From Dethiobacter sp. (GTDB taxonomy: Bacteria > Bacillota > Dethiobacteria > Dethiobacterales > Dethiobacteraceae), in contig DYEY01000059.1 of assembly GCA_020725465.1 (NCBI GenBank), positions 18,252-82,251 on the forward strand: a stretch of DNA of 64,000 nt. Direction: 5' to 3'. The notes below the pieces were generated by a model, which saw only the letters and a list, made by a program, of their open reading frames with translations, did no database searches and had not been told where the DNA came from. The position numbers and the translations under genes were made by a program. Positions 24,841 through 33,398 of this stretch are shown here, in pieces. Each line of letters starts with the position of its first letter. Position 1 is the first letter of the stretch.

Positions 24841-25544
24841 TGGGCCTTGGACCTGGCGGTGCTGCGGGAATTACCGCCGAGGCCCGGCAGGCGCTGGCCG
24901 CAGCGGAAGTGGTGGTTGGTTATACCACCTATATCATACTGGCCTCCCCTTTCCTGGCAGGGAAAGAAGTGATATCATCGGGAATGAAGAGGGAGACGGA
25001 GCGGGCGGAGAAAGCGGTGGAGCTGGCGCTCTCCGGCCGCCGGGTGGCGGTTGTCTCAGGCGGCGACCCGGGTGTATACGGCATGGCGGGGCCGGTGCTG
25101 GAAGCGGCGCCGCCGGGGCTTCCCGTGTCCGTTATCCCCGGCGTCACGGCGGCCAACGCGGCAGCGGCGCTGCTTGGCGCGCCGCTGATGCACGACTATG
25201 CGGTTATTAGCCTGTCCGACCTGCTCACTCCCTGGGAAACCATTGCCGCCAGGCTTAAAGCGGCGGCGGACGCCGATTTTGTTATAGTCCTGTACAACCC
25301 GCGCAGCCGGGGGCGGGAGGGGCACCTGGAGCAGGCCCGCCGTATTATCCTTTCGGCCAGGGCCGGTTCGACGCCGGTGGGACTGGTGCGCAACTGCGGG
25401 CGCGCCGGGCAGGCGGTATCCATATCCACCCTGAATGAATTCGCTGCCACTGACGCCGACATGTTTACCACGGTTATCGTCGGGAACAGCCAGACCAGCC
25501 TCCAAAACGGCAAAATGGTAACACCGAGGGGGTATGCCCGGTGA
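24741..25544 (+). CDS. cbiH: Cobalt-precorrin-3 C17-methyltransferase
   Basis: 267 residues. The core begins at 'IAVVGLGPGGAAGITAEA' (about residue 31) and continues with 'VVGYTTY', 'VVSGGDPGVYGMAG' and 'VIPGVTAANAAAALLGAPLM', all typical of CbiH/CobJ, which methylates C17 and forms the ring-contracted lactone. The ATG at 24741 gives a Gly/Ala-rich 30-residue leader and overlaps cbiG by 100 nt; 'tgggaggagt' precedes it closely. No later in-frame start keeps the SAM motif intact, so I keep it with caution. Confidence 0.92.
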   Translation: MRTGSDAGGKGRPPAGPQAAKGRGDSGGGCIAVVGLGPGGAAGITAEARQALAAAEVVVGYTTYIILASPFLAGKEVISSGMKRETERAEKAVELALSGRRVAVVSGGDPGVYGMAGPVLEAAPPGLPVSVIPGVTAANAAAALLGAPLMHDYAVISLSDLLTPWETIAARLKAAADADFVIVLYNPRSRGREGHLEQARRIILSARAGSTPVGLVRNCGRAGQAVSISTLNEFAATDADMFTTVIVGNSQTSLQNGKMVTPRGYAR

Positions 25545-26338
25545 TACTCCTGCTGGGGGGAACGTCTGACGCCCGCCTTCTTCTCTCCCTGATCGCCGAA
25601 TCACTGCCGGGGACGGACGTGCTGGCCACGGCGGTAAGCGAACACGGCGCAGCACTCCTGGCGGGAGTGGGATACGGGCGTGTAAGGCAGGGAGCGCTTG
25701 ACTTTGGTTCCCTGGTGGATATCATCCGTGGGCAGGGCATAAAAGCGGTGGTGGATGCCACTCACCCCTACGCCACCCGGGTCACGGCGGAAGCAAAGTG
25801 GGCTTCAGCGCAGGCCGGTATTGCCTACCTGCGTTTTGAGCGGCCCGAAATACCTCTTGGTGAGCAGGAAGGGATCCATACCGTCACGGAGATCAAGGAG
25901 GCGGCGGCACTGTCCGCCGCCCTGGGTGACGTTATCTTTCTGGCTATTGGCACACGCGGCCTGGCCGATTTCATGGCCGCCCTGCCCCCGGGGAAAAGGG
26001 TGACGGCCCGGGTGCTGCCAGAGGCAGAGAGCCTGTACCGCTGCCGGGAGGCAGGTCTTGGCCCGGCGGAAATCGTGGCAGCACAGGGGCCGTTTTCCCG
26101 TAGCCTGAATGTGGCCATGTTCAGGGAATACAAAGCGGAGGTGCTGGTTACCAAGGACAGCGGTGCTGCCGGCGGCACGCCGGAAAAACTGGCTGCGGCA
26201 GCGGAACTTGGCCTGCCGGTGGTGTTGCTTAAGCGACCGCCAGCCGCCGGAGGTTTTAATACCCCTGAAGAATTACTGGCGGAACTGAAGAAAATTCTGC
26301 GCGGACCGTCCCCTTATCATCACGGGTTGACGGGGTAA
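25541..26338 (+). CDS. cbiJ: Cobalt-precorrin-6A reductase
   Basis: 265 residues. 'ILLLGGTSDARLL' at the N-terminus, 'VVDATHPYATRVTAEAKWA' in two parts, 'YLRFERPE', and 'VTKDSGAAGGTPEKLAAA' near the end are the CbiJ/CobK signatures. It reduces the C18-C19 double bond with a nicotinamide cofactor. GTG start overlapping cbiH by 4 nt. Confidence 0.94.
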   Translation: MILLLGGTSDARLLLSLIAESLPGTDVLATAVSEHGAALLAGVGYGRVRQGALDFGSLVDIIRGQGIKAVVDATHPYATRVTAEAKWASAQAGIAYLRFERPEIPLGEQEGIHTVTEIKEAAALSAALGDVIFLAIGTRGLADFMAALPPGKRVTARVLPEAESLYRCREAGLGPAEIVAAQGPFSRSLNVAMFREYKAEVLVTKDSGAAGGTPEKLAAAAELGLPVVLLKRPPAAGGFNTPEELLAELKKILRGPSPYHHGLTG

Positions 26339-26367
26339 ATTTTAAGATTAATTGGAGGCTTGTGAAA

Positions 26368-26748
26368 ATGAATAAAGCGGTTTTGCTGGTGGGGCACGGC
26401 AGCAGGAGAAACGGGGCAAATGATGCGCTGCTGAAACTTTGCGGCCTGGTGGAAAAGAAGAGGCCCGGCATTCCGGTACGGCACGCTTTCCTGCAGTTTG
26501 CCGCGCCCAACCTGCCGGCTGCGCTGGCGGAACTGGCGAAGCAAGGCATGGAAGAGGTGACGGTGGTGCCGGTTTTCCTGTACGAAGGGGTTCATATCCA
26601 CGAGGATATCCCGGAGATTCTGTCTGAAGCAAGGGCCTTGTACCCGGGTATGCGGGTGGTGCAGGCGGGGATTTTGGGCATTGACGAGCGGATGGCCGAT
26701 ATAATCTGGGAGCGGGTGGACGGCTCCGGCTGGACAAGGGGTGAGTAA
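26368..26748 (+). CDS. cbiX: Sirohydrochlorin cobaltochelatase, short type
   Basis: 126 residues, about half the length of CbiK/HemH chelatases, so a short CbiX that works as a dimer, seen mainly in archaea and anaerobes. Active-site His10 in 'LVGHGSRR' and the second His pair in 'LYEGVHIHEDIPE' (76 and 78) are present. It inserts Co(II) into sirohydrochlorin, the entry step of the anaerobic route. ATG at 26368 chosen over a GTG at 26362 because 'ggagg' is 9 nt upstream. Confidence 0.92.
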   Translation: MNKAVLLVGHGSRRNGANDALLKLCGLVEKKRPGIPVRHAFLQFAAPNLPAALAELAKQGMEEVTVVPVFLYEGVHIHEDIPEILSEARALYPGMRVVQAGILGIDERMADIIWERVDGSGWTRGE

Positions 26749-26751
26749 CCG

Positions 26752-27396
26752 GTGGACTATATAAGAGACCCGCGGCTGATTGAGCAAAACAGCATGGCCA
26801 TAGTTGACCGTTTTCTGGCCGGGTGCAGCTTTGATCCCGTACAGCTGCCGGTGGTCAGAAGGATGATTCATGCCACCGGTGATTTTGATATTGCCGGTGC
26901 CGTCGCCTTCGGCCCCGGCGCCGTGGCTGGGGGGGGTCAGGCGCTGAAGCGGGGCGGACCGGTTTTTTGTGACACGGAGATGGTGAAGGCGGGGCTGAAC
27001 CGCCGCCTGTTGTCCGGGCTGGGCCTGTTCCCGGTCTGCCTTATCCATGACCCCGGGGTCGCCCGCAGGGCGGAAGCTTCCGGTATTACCAGGGCGGCGG
27101 CGGCGGTGGCGGTTTATATGGAACGGTGCCCGGAAGGCCGTGTTTTTGTGATAGGCAATGCCCCTACCGCCCTGTTCTCCCTGCTGGAAGCGGTGGAGGC
27201 CAAAGTGATACAGCCGGCGCTGGTGGTGGGCACTCCCGTCGGTTTTGTGGGCGCGGCGGAGGCCAAGCAGGCGCTGACCTCGTTTACTTTTCCCTGGATA
27301 ACCGCCCTGGGTCGGAAGGGCGGCAGCGCGGTGGCGGCAGCGGCCTTTAACGCCATGCTGTACTTAGCCAGTGCTGACGGCGTAGGCAGGGTATGA
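26752..27396 (+). CDS. cbiC: Cobalt-precorrin-8 methylmutase
   Basis: 214 residues. 'RRMIHATGDFDIAGAVAF' with the catalytic His, 'CDTEMVKAGLNRR', 'IGNAPTALFSLLEAV' and 'GTPVGFVGAAEAKQAL' define CbiC/CobH, which moves a methyl group from C11 to C12 to give cobyrinic acid. GTG start 3 nt after cbiX; overlaps cbiA by 4 nt. Confidence 0.95.
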   Translation: MDYIRDPRLIEQNSMAIVDRFLAGCSFDPVQLPVVRRMIHATGDFDIAGAVAFGPGAVAGGGQALKRGGPVFCDTEMVKAGLNRRLLSGLGLFPVCLIHDPGVARRAEASGITRAAAAVAVYMERCPEGRVFVIGNAPTALFSLLEAVEAKVIQPALVVGTPVGFVGAAEAKQALTSFTFPWITALGRKGGSAVAAAAFNAMLYLASADGVGRV

Positions 27397-28784
27397 CGGC
27401 GCGCATCCTTTTTGGCGGAACATGCAGCGGCGTGGGCAAAACCACCGTGGTGACCGCGGTCCTGGCGGCCCTGCGCCAAAGAGGCGTGGATCTTGCCCCG
27501 TTTAAGGTGGGACCGGATTACATCGATCCCGGCTTTCTTGCCGCTGCCGCGGCAAGGCCGGCGGGCAACCTGGACAGCTGGATGTGCCCGCCCGACCAGG
27601 TGCTGGAAGTGCTGGCAAGGCGGGCAGTGGACGGTTCCCTGGTGGTGATTGAGGGAGTTATGGGCCTTTATGACGGGAGAAAGGGACGGGGAGAAGAGGG
27701 CAGCACCGCCCAGGTGGCCAAAATTACCTCCACGCCGGTAATCCTGGTGGCAGACGGCGCCCGCATGGCGCGCAGCGCTTCGGCAATGGTTGGCGGGTAC
27801 GTCCGTTTTGATCCCGGACTGCGCTTTGCCGGCGTCATCTTCAACCGGGTGGGAGGAGAGAGCCATTACCGGCTGCTGCGGGAGGCGGTGGCGGAATACC
27901 CGGGCCTGGCGGCCTTGGGTTACCTGCCCAAAGATCTGCCGGTATCGGTGGCGGAACGACACCTGGGGCTGACTCCGGCCTGCGAGGTGGCGGATACTGC
28001 CGGCCTGCTGGAAGCGTTGGCTTGCCAGGCCGAAGCGACTCTGGACCTGGACGGTATTCTGGCTGCCGCCGCTGCTGCCGGCCCGCTGCCGCTGCCGGCC
28101 AGGCAGGTTTTCCCGCCGGAACCGTTGTCAAAAAGCTGCCGGATTGCCGTAGCCAGGGACAAGGCGTTCCATTTTTACTACCCGGAAAACCTGGAAATGC
28201 TTGCGGCGTACGGTGCGGAAATCGTGTTTTTTTCCCCGCTTGCGGACAGCTCTCTGCCTGATGGCACGGGTGGCGTTTACCTGGGCGGCGGGTTCCCGGA
28301 GCTGTTTGCGCAGGAGCTGTCGGCCAATACCGCCATGAGGGAATGCCTGGCGGCCGCCGCCCGCGACGGCATGCCGGTGTATGCCGAGTGCGGCGGCTAC
28401 CTGTACCTGGCGCAGGAGCTGCAGGATTTCGAGGGCAGGGTATACCCCATGGCGGGCGTATTCCGCGGCAGGGCGGTGATGCAAAAAAAGCGGCGGGCCC
28501 TGGGCTATGTGGAAGTGTCAGCCGCCGGCGACAATTTTTTGCTGCCGGGCGGTGAAACCTGCCGCGGCCACGAGTTTCACTGGTCGGATATGTCCTGGCC
28601 GCGGGGAGCCGGCGCCCCCCTGTACCGGCGGCTGCCGGGGAATGAACCCTGCGGGGAGATTGCCGGCAACTGTGCCGGCTCTTATATCCACCTGCATTTT
28701 TTAAGCAACCCGGGGGTGGCCCGGCGCTTTACCGGTGCCTGCCGGCAATACGCCGCACGGAAGGAAGGTAATAAGAATGTGTGA
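27393..28784 (+). CDS. cbiA: Cobyrinic acid a,c-diamide synthase
   Basis: 463 residues. N-terminal ATPase domain with the P-loop 'GTCSGVGKTTV' (about 9-19), 'FKVGPDYIDPGF' and 'IEGVMGLYDG'; C-terminal class-I amidotransferase domain with 'YAECGGYLYLAQ' nucleophile and a late 'GSYIHLHFLSNP'. It amidates the a and c carboxylates using glutamine. ATG start inside cbiC end, overlap with cobU 8 nt. Confidence 0.95.
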   Translation: MTARILFGGTCSGVGKTTVVTAVLAALRQRGVDLAPFKVGPDYIDPGFLAAAAARPAGNLDSWMCPPDQVLEVLARRAVDGSLVVIEGVMGLYDGRKGRGEEGSTAQVAKITSTPVILVADGARMARSASAMVGGYVRFDPGLRFAGVIFNRVGGESHYRLLREAVAEYPGLAALGYLPKDLPVSVAERHLGLTPACEVADTAGLLEALACQAEATLDLDGILAAAAAAGPLPLPARQVFPPEPLSKSCRIAVARDKAFHFYYPENLEMLAAYGAEIVFFSPLADSSLPDGTGGVYLGGGFPELFAQELSANTAMRECLAAAARDGMPVYAECGGYLYLAQELQDFEGRVYPMAGVFRGRAVMQKKRRALGYVEVSAAGDNFLLPGGETCRGHEFHWSDMSWPRGAGAPLYRRLPGNEPCGEIAGNCAGSYIHLHFLSNPGVARRFTGACRQYAARKEGNKNV

Positions 28785-29337
28785 CAGCAACAGGCTGGTG
28801 CTGATTACCGGGGGTGCCCGCAGCGGCAAAAGCCGGCTGGCGGAGGAGATGGCGCTGTCCCGGGGCGGCCCGGTTGTTTACATTGCCACCGCCGGCGTTT
28901 ATGACGCGGAGATGGCGGAAAGGGTGAAGATTCACCGCCAACGCCGCCCCGCCCACTGGCGGACCCGGGAGGAGACGGTCAATGTGCCGGCGGCGCTGCT
29001 GGAGGCACCGGCGAACACAGCCACAGTGCTTGTCGACTGCCTGACGCTTTGGCTGAGCAACCTGCTGCTGGCACGCTACGAAGAAGGAAAACCTGCCGCC
29101 TGCCTGGAACAGGAAATCCTGGCCGAGGTGGACCGCCTGCTGGACATCGCCGGCGCGGCACCTTTCCTCACCATTATTGTCAGCAACGAGGTGGGGATGG
29201 GGGTGGTCCCCGCCACGCCGCTGGGGCGCCTGTTCCGCGACCTGGCGGGCCGGGCCAACCAGCGGGCGGCGGCCCGGGCCGGCAAGGTTTACCTGACCGT
29301 GGCAGGCCTGTGGCTGTGCCTGAAGGGAGGGTCATGA
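28777..29337 (+). CDS. cobU: Adenosylcobinamide kinase / adenosylcobinamide-phosphate guanylyltransferase
   Basis: 186 residues from the ATG at 28777, behind 'cggaaggaaggtaataag'. P-loop GGARSGKS (12-19), 'YIATAGVYDAEMAERVKIHRQRRP' in pieces (guanylylated His region), 'LVDCLTLWLSNLL' and 'VSNEVGMGVVP' are the CobU signatures. It activates cobinamide for nucleotide-loop assembly. Overlaps cbiB by 4 nt. Confidence 0.95.
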   Translation: MCDSNRLVLITGGARSGKSRLAEEMALSRGGPVVYIATAGVYDAEMAERVKIHRQRRPAHWRTREETVNVPAALLEAPANTATVLVDCLTLWLSNLLLARYEEGKPAACLEQEILAEVDRLLDIAGAAPFLTIIVSNEVGMGVVPATPLGRLFRDLAGRANQRAAARAGKVYLTVAGLWLCLKGGS

Positions 29338-30293
29338 TGCAGCTGGCGGCGGCTTACTTGCTGGACCTGCTCCTTGGCGACCCGCCCCGGCTGCCGCACC
29401 CGGTGGTGCTGATGGGACGCCTCATCGCTTGCCTGGACCGGCGGTGGTACCGCATTGGCTGCAGTCCTAAGGTTTTGCTCTGGCGAGGTGTGCTGCTGGT
29501 GTTCTGTGTAACCGGTGCCGTATTCCTGTCAGCCCTGCTGGGGCTTAAACTGCTCTGCCTGGTGTGGCAGCCGGCCGCGCAGGCGGCGGGCATTTACCTG
29601 CTTTACTCCACCCTGGCCGCCCGCGGCCTGGGGGAGGCGGGGCTGGCCGTCCGGCGCCCGCTGGCTGCCGGAGCGCTGGAGGAGGCCCGGCATGCCGTCT
29701 CCCGCATCGTGGGCCGGGATACCGCCGGGCTCACGGAGGCGGAGGTGGCGCGGGCGGCGGTGGAGACGGTGGCGGAAAACACGGTGGACGGTGTGACGGC
29801 GCCCATGTTTTACGCGCTGCTGGGTGGAGCGCCCCTGGCCCTGGCTTACAGGGCGGTAAACACCCTGGACTCCATGCTGGGTTATAAAAGTGAGCGCTAC
29901 CTTTACTTCGGCCGGGCAGCGGCGAGACTTGACGACCTGGCCAACTGGCTGCCGGCCAGGCTGACTGTGCCGGTAATGTACCTCTCGGCCGGATTGCTGC
30001 ACCTGGATAACCGGGAGGGCTGGCGGACACTGCGCCGGGACGGCAAAAAGCACCCCAGCCCCAACAGCGGCCTGGCTGAAGCTTTTGCCGCCGGGGCGCT
30101 GGGGGTAACCCTGGGCGGGGAGAACTGTTACGGCGGCGTGGTGTCAGTGCGCCCCAGGCTGGGGAAAGGACGCCCGCCCCGGGCGGAGGATATCGCCGCG
30201 GCGGTGCGGCTGATGCATGTCACCTCGTTGTTATTCCTTGTTTTGGGCCTGGGTGTCCGGGCACTGTTTACCCTCTGGCGGGGAGGATTTTAA
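29334..30293 (+). CDS. cbiB: Adenosylcobinamide-phosphate synthase
   Basis: 319 residues, membrane protein. 'LLDLLLGDPPRLPHPVVLMG' at the N-terminus, 'AVETVAENTVDGVTAPMFYAL' (in two parts), 'NTLDSMLGYKS', 'YLYFGRAAARLDDLANW' and 'SPNSGLAEAFAAGALGV' are all typical of CbiB. It attaches the aminopropanol (phosphate) arm made by CobD to cobyric acid. Start at the ATG at 29334, overlapping the cobU stop. Confidence 0.95.
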   Translation: MMQLAAAYLLDLLLGDPPRLPHPVVLMGRLIACLDRRWYRIGCSPKVLLWRGVLLVFCVTGAVFLSALLGLKLLCLVWQPAAQAAGIYLLYSTLAARGLGEAGLAVRRPLAAGALEEARHAVSRIVGRDTAGLTEAEVARAAVETVAENTVDGVTAPMFYALLGGAPLALAYRAVNTLDSMLGYKSERYLYFGRAAARLDDLANWLPARLTVPVMYLSAGLLHLDNREGWRTLRRDGKKHPSPNSGLAEAFAAGALGVTLGGENCYGGVVSVRPRLGKGRPPRAEDIAAAVRLMHVTSLLFLVLGLGVRALFTLWRGGF

Positions 30294-30295
30294 AA

Positions 30296-31042
30296 GTGAA
30301 AAGTTTTGTGCTGGCGCTCAGTTTCCTCACGGTTTTGCCCCTTGGCGGCGGCCGGGAAGAGGTGACGGAAGGAGAACTGGTGGCCTCCACCTTTTTTTAC
30401 CCGTTGGTGGGCGTCCTGCTTGGCCTGCTTTTGGCCGGTGTCAGCCTGGGGGCCGGTCTGCTCTGGCCGGGTTTGGTAGCCCCGGCCCTTACGGTGGCGG
30501 CCTGGGCCCTGCTGACGGCAGGGTTGCACCTGGACGGCCTGATGGACACTTTTGACGGTCTTGGTGTGCGGGGCGACCGGGAGAGGCGCCTGGCGGTGAT
30601 GCGGGACAGCCGGGTGGGCGCTTTCGGGGTCCAGGCGGCGGTGCTGTTTTTGCTTCTGAAAGTGGCAGCAGTGTCCGCCCTGGCTGCCGGGCCGTGGCTG
30701 TGGCAGGGGCTGGTGCTGGCCGCCGTGGCGGGCCGGAGCGCCATGGTAGCGCTCATGGCCGCGGGCCGCTACGCCCGCCCGGGAGAAGGGCTGGGCCGGG
30801 CTTTTGTGGCGGGGACAGGCCTCCGCCAGGCGCTGCCGGCAGCAGTATTCTTTACGGTTTCGGCAACATTGCTGCCCGGTAAGGTTTTTGCCGGGGTAAT
30901 TCTTGCACAGGCTGCCCTGTTACTGGTGCTGCACCGTTTCTTTGCTGCCGCCTTCGGGGGTTTGACGGGGGATTTGCTTGGTGCCGCCTGTGAGCTGCAC
31001 GAGCTGGCGGCGCTGTTGGCGGTGGCCGCGTTTACGCCATGA
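30296..31042 (+). CDS. cobS: Adenosylcobinamide-GDP ribazoletransferase (cobalamin synthase)
   Basis: 248 residues with five to six membrane segments. 'FPLVG'-type motif is seen as 'FYPLVGVLLG', followed by 'TAGLHLDGLMDTFDGLG' with the metal-binding acids and 'RLAVMRDSRVGAFGV'. CobS joins activated cobinamide to the lower-ligand nucleoside at the membrane. GTG start 2 nt after cbiB. No cobT for lower-ligand activation is found in the window. Confidence 0.95.
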   Translation: MKSFVLALSFLTVLPLGGGREEVTEGELVASTFFYPLVGVLLGLLLAGVSLGAGLLWPGLVAPALTVAAWALLTAGLHLDGLMDTFDGLGVRGDRERRLAVMRDSRVGAFGVQAAVLFLLLKVAAVSALAAGPWLWQGLVLAAVAGRSAMVALMAAGRYARPGEGLGRAFVAGTGLRQALPAAVFFTVSATLLPGKVFAGVILAQAALLLVLHRFFAAAFGGLTGDLLGAACELHELAALLAVAAFTP

Positions 31043-31057
31043 CGGGGAGGGGATGAG

Positions 31058-32143
31058 ATGAAAATGCACCCTTACGGCCACGGGGGAGATATCTGGACGG
31101 CAGCCGCTGCCGCGGGGGCGGCGCCGGAGGAGGTGCTGGACTATAGCGCCAACATCAACCCGCTGGGGCCGCCACCGGGACTTATGGCGTTTCTGGCCGG
31201 CAGGCTGGAGGAAATAACGCGCTACCCGGACCCCGGTTGCCGCCGTTTCCTGCAGGCGGTGCGGGAGCGGTACCGGCCCGCCCACGACCCGGTGGCTGGC
31301 AACGGGGCGGGTGAGCTTATTTGCCTGCTGCTGCGGGCGCTGGCACCGGGGCGGGTAATGTTGCCGGCGCCGACTTTCACGCTGTACGCCCGCGCCGCCC
31401 TGGCCGCCGGCATGGAGGTGGTTTACCAGCCCACCCGCCGGGAAGATTTTTTCCAGCCTGACATTGAGGCTTTTTGCCGGTGCATTAAAAAGGCAGCCCC
31501 GGCGGTGGTCATGGTCTGCAACCCCAACAACCCCACCGGGGCGCTTTACAGCAGGGAAGACCTGCAACGCCTGGCGGAGGCGGCGGAATTTGCCGGCGCG
31601 CTGCTGGTGGTGGATGAGGCCTTCCTGGAGTTTTGCCCCGGTCACGACGAGCTGACCATGCTGGGCGCCGGCGGCAACGTGGCGGTGCTGCGCTCTCTGA
31701 CCAAGATATTTGCCCTGCCCGGACTGCGCCTGGGCTTCCTGACGGTGCCGGAGCCGCTTGCGGAGAGGATAAAAGGCCTGCGGGACCCGTGGAGCGTGAA
31801 CGCGCTGGCCCAGTCGGCCGGGGAGTACGTATTGGCGGACACCGCTTTTGTCCGGCGCACGGTGTCTGAGGTAGCGGAGCTCAGGGCTGCCCTGGGCGGA
31901 GGGATTGCCAAGGCGGGCCACTTTGCCGTGTTCCCGTCAGCGGCCAATTTCCTTTTCCTGCAGGACAGGCGCGGCAAAGGGGACTGGCAGCAGGCATTGC
32001 TGAGGGATTTGGTGCTGATCAGGGACTGTGCCTGTTATGAGGGGCTGGACAGGTCATATTACCGGGTGGCGGTAAGAAGCGCGACGGACAACGGCCGGCT
32101 ACTGGCAGCGCTGGACCGGGCGGCGGGAGGAAATGAGGGTTGA
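31058..32143 (+). CDS. cobD: Threonine-phosphate decarboxylase
   Basis: 361 residues, aminotransferase class I/II fold. 'HPYGHGGDIW' at the N-terminus, 'LDYSANINPLGPP', 'VCNPNNPTGALY' and 'VVDEAFLEF' are typical; the PLP lysine is about residue 216 in 'SLTKIFALPGLRLGF'. It makes (R)-1-amino-2-propanol phosphate for the CbiB reaction. ATG start behind 'gacggggaggggatgag'; overlaps cobC by 4 nt. Confidence 0.94.
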   Translation: MKMHPYGHGGDIWTAAAAAGAAPEEVLDYSANINPLGPPPGLMAFLAGRLEEITRYPDPGCRRFLQAVRERYRPAHDPVAGNGAGELICLLLRALAPGRVMLPAPTFTLYARAALAAGMEVVYQPTRREDFFQPDIEAFCRCIKKAAPAVVMVCNPNNPTGALYSREDLQRLAEAAEFAGALLVVDEAFLEFCPGHDELTMLGAGGNVAVLRSLTKIFALPGLRLGFLTVPEPLAERIKGLRDPWSVNALAQSAGEYVLADTAFVRRTVSEVAELRAALGGGIAKAGHFAVFPSAANFLFLQDRRGKGDWQQALLRDLVLIRDCACYEGLDRSYYRVAVRSATDNGRLLAALDRAAGGNEG

Positions 32144-32760
32144 AGCTGCTGTGGATAAGACACGGTGAGACTGACTGGAATAAGGAGTTCCGGCTGCAGG
32201 GGATAAGCGACATCCCGTTGAACCAGCTTGGCCGCCGGCAGGCGGAGCGGGTGGCGGAGGCGGTTGACTGGCGGCCGGACCGTATCTTTGTTTCGCCGCT
32301 TGGGCGGGTACGTGATTTTGCCCTGCCCCTGGCCAGGCGGTACGGCCTGGAACTGACGGAACTGGCGGATTTGCGGGAGATGAGCTTCGGCCGCTGGGAG
32401 GGAAGCGCTTATTTTGAGATGGACCCCAAAGAGAGGCAGGCCCTGGAGGAGTGGGGAAGGGCGCCGCACCTGACCACCCCTCCGGGAGGGGAGCCCCTGG
32501 CCGTGGTGGCGCAACGTGTAAAGAGGGCACTGGATTTTATGGAGGCGGAACTGGGGGAAGCGGGTTCAGCTGCTGTTTTCACCCACGGCGGGGTGATCCG
32601 GGTGCTGGTGGCCCTGGTACTGGGGGCCGGGCTGTGGGCGGCGGGAAGACTGCAGGTGTCTCCGGCCTCTTTTACCGTTACCGAAAAAACAGGCAAGCGC
32701 CACAGGCTGACACTGCTGAACGATACCTGCCACCTGCAAGGTAAAAGTGGTGAACTGTGA
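32140..32760 (+). CDS. cobC: Alpha-ribazole phosphatase, histidine phosphatase family
   Basis: 206 residues. The phosphohistidine motif 'WIRHGETDW' has its catalytic His at residue 8; 'EMSFGRWEG' and 'FTHGGVIRVLV' complete the active site. As last gene of the cobalamin operon it is best called CobC, which removes the phosphate from alpha-ribazole phosphate or adenosylcobalamin phosphate; sequence alone does not separate it from phosphoglycerate-mutase-like relatives. TTG start overlapping cobD. Confidence 0.85.
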   Translation: MKLLWIRHGETDWNKEFRLQGISDIPLNQLGRRQAERVAEAVDWRPDRIFVSPLGRVRDFALPLARRYGLELTELADLREMSFGRWEGSAYFEMDPKERQALEEWGRAPHLTTPPGGEPLAVVAQRVKRALDFMEAELGEAGSAAVFTHGGVIRVLVALVLGAGLWAAGRLQVSPASFTVTEKTGKRHRLTLLNDTCHLQGKSGEL

Positions 32761-32799
32761 AGAGCGGTGCAGGATTTTGGCATTAAGGCGCGAATTATT

Positions 32800-32829
32800 T
32801 TGGACAAACCGGAAATTATAAGATAAAAT
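32800..32829 (+). promoter_or_regulatory. Candidate promoter for the gene at 32858
   Basis: TTGGAC (32800-32805), an 18-nt spacer and TAAAAT (32824-32829), in an AT-rich gap after cobC. It would start transcription about 20 nt before the next coding region. Confidence 0.4.
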
Positions 32830-32857
32830 GCCAGATATTCTGCCTGGAGGGGAGAGT

Positions 32858-33355
32858 ATGCTAAGGCCCGGGTTTGAAAAGATAACTCCGGACGAGATTA
32901 AGCCGCAGGAGGAAAAGGCGGCTGGCACCAACCACCGTATCAGTGCCAGGGTACGTTTCGACTACCGCGGCCGGCCGCGGCCGGCACGCTTCTTTTTCGG
33001 AGGCAAGAGCACCGGGGAGGCTGCCACCGAGCTGCGCCAGCAGCAGGCCGGGTTGTGGCGCAATATCGCCATCCAGGGTATAACCGTGCATAACATCGAG
33101 ATGGGTGAGGTTTATACGGTGGTGGATGAAGACGCTGACGAAGAAGTGGCCTTCGCCCCCATGGAGCTGGACGTGACCGCTGATTGTCTTGACGTGCTGA
33201 TCCGCCTGGCGGTGCGCGAGGAGTTCCGCCGCATCCAGATCAGGGAACCGGAGAGCATGGTGATCCCCCGGCAGGACATGGAGAGGATATTCTTCCAGGT
33301 CCACGAGCAGATGAAAACCCAAATATCGCTCAAAGCCAGGAAGTACCAGGACTAG
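32858..33355 (+). CDS. Conserved hypothetical cytoplasmic protein
   Basis: 165 residues from the ATG at 32858 (Shine-Dalgarno 'tggaggggaga'); an ATG 30 nt upstream is less well placed. No membrane segment or signal peptide. The middle has a patch 'GEVYTVVDEDADEEVAFAP' rich in acids, and the end is amphipathic helical. I recognise no named domain. It has its own candidate promoter and a terminator just after the stop, so it looks like a single-gene unit. Confidence 0.6.
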   Translation: MLRPGFEKITPDEIKPQEEKAAGTNHRISARVRFDYRGRPRPARFFFGGKSTGEAATELRQQQAGLWRNIAIQGITVHNIEMGEVYTVVDEDADEEVAFAPMELDVTADCLDVLIRLAVREEFRRIQIREPESMVIPRQDMERIFFQVHEQMKTQISLKARKYQD

Positions 33356-33356
33356 C

Positions 33357-33379
33357 AAAACGGCTGCGGCCGTTTTTTT
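33357..33379 (+). terminator. Intrinsic terminator
   Basis: Stem AAAACGGC (33357-33364) and GCCGTTTT (33369-33376) around a 4-nt loop, with T residues continuing to 33379. It starts 2 nt after the preceding stop codon. Confidence 0.85.
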
Positions 33380-33398
33380 GTCAGAGGGAGGTGGAAAA

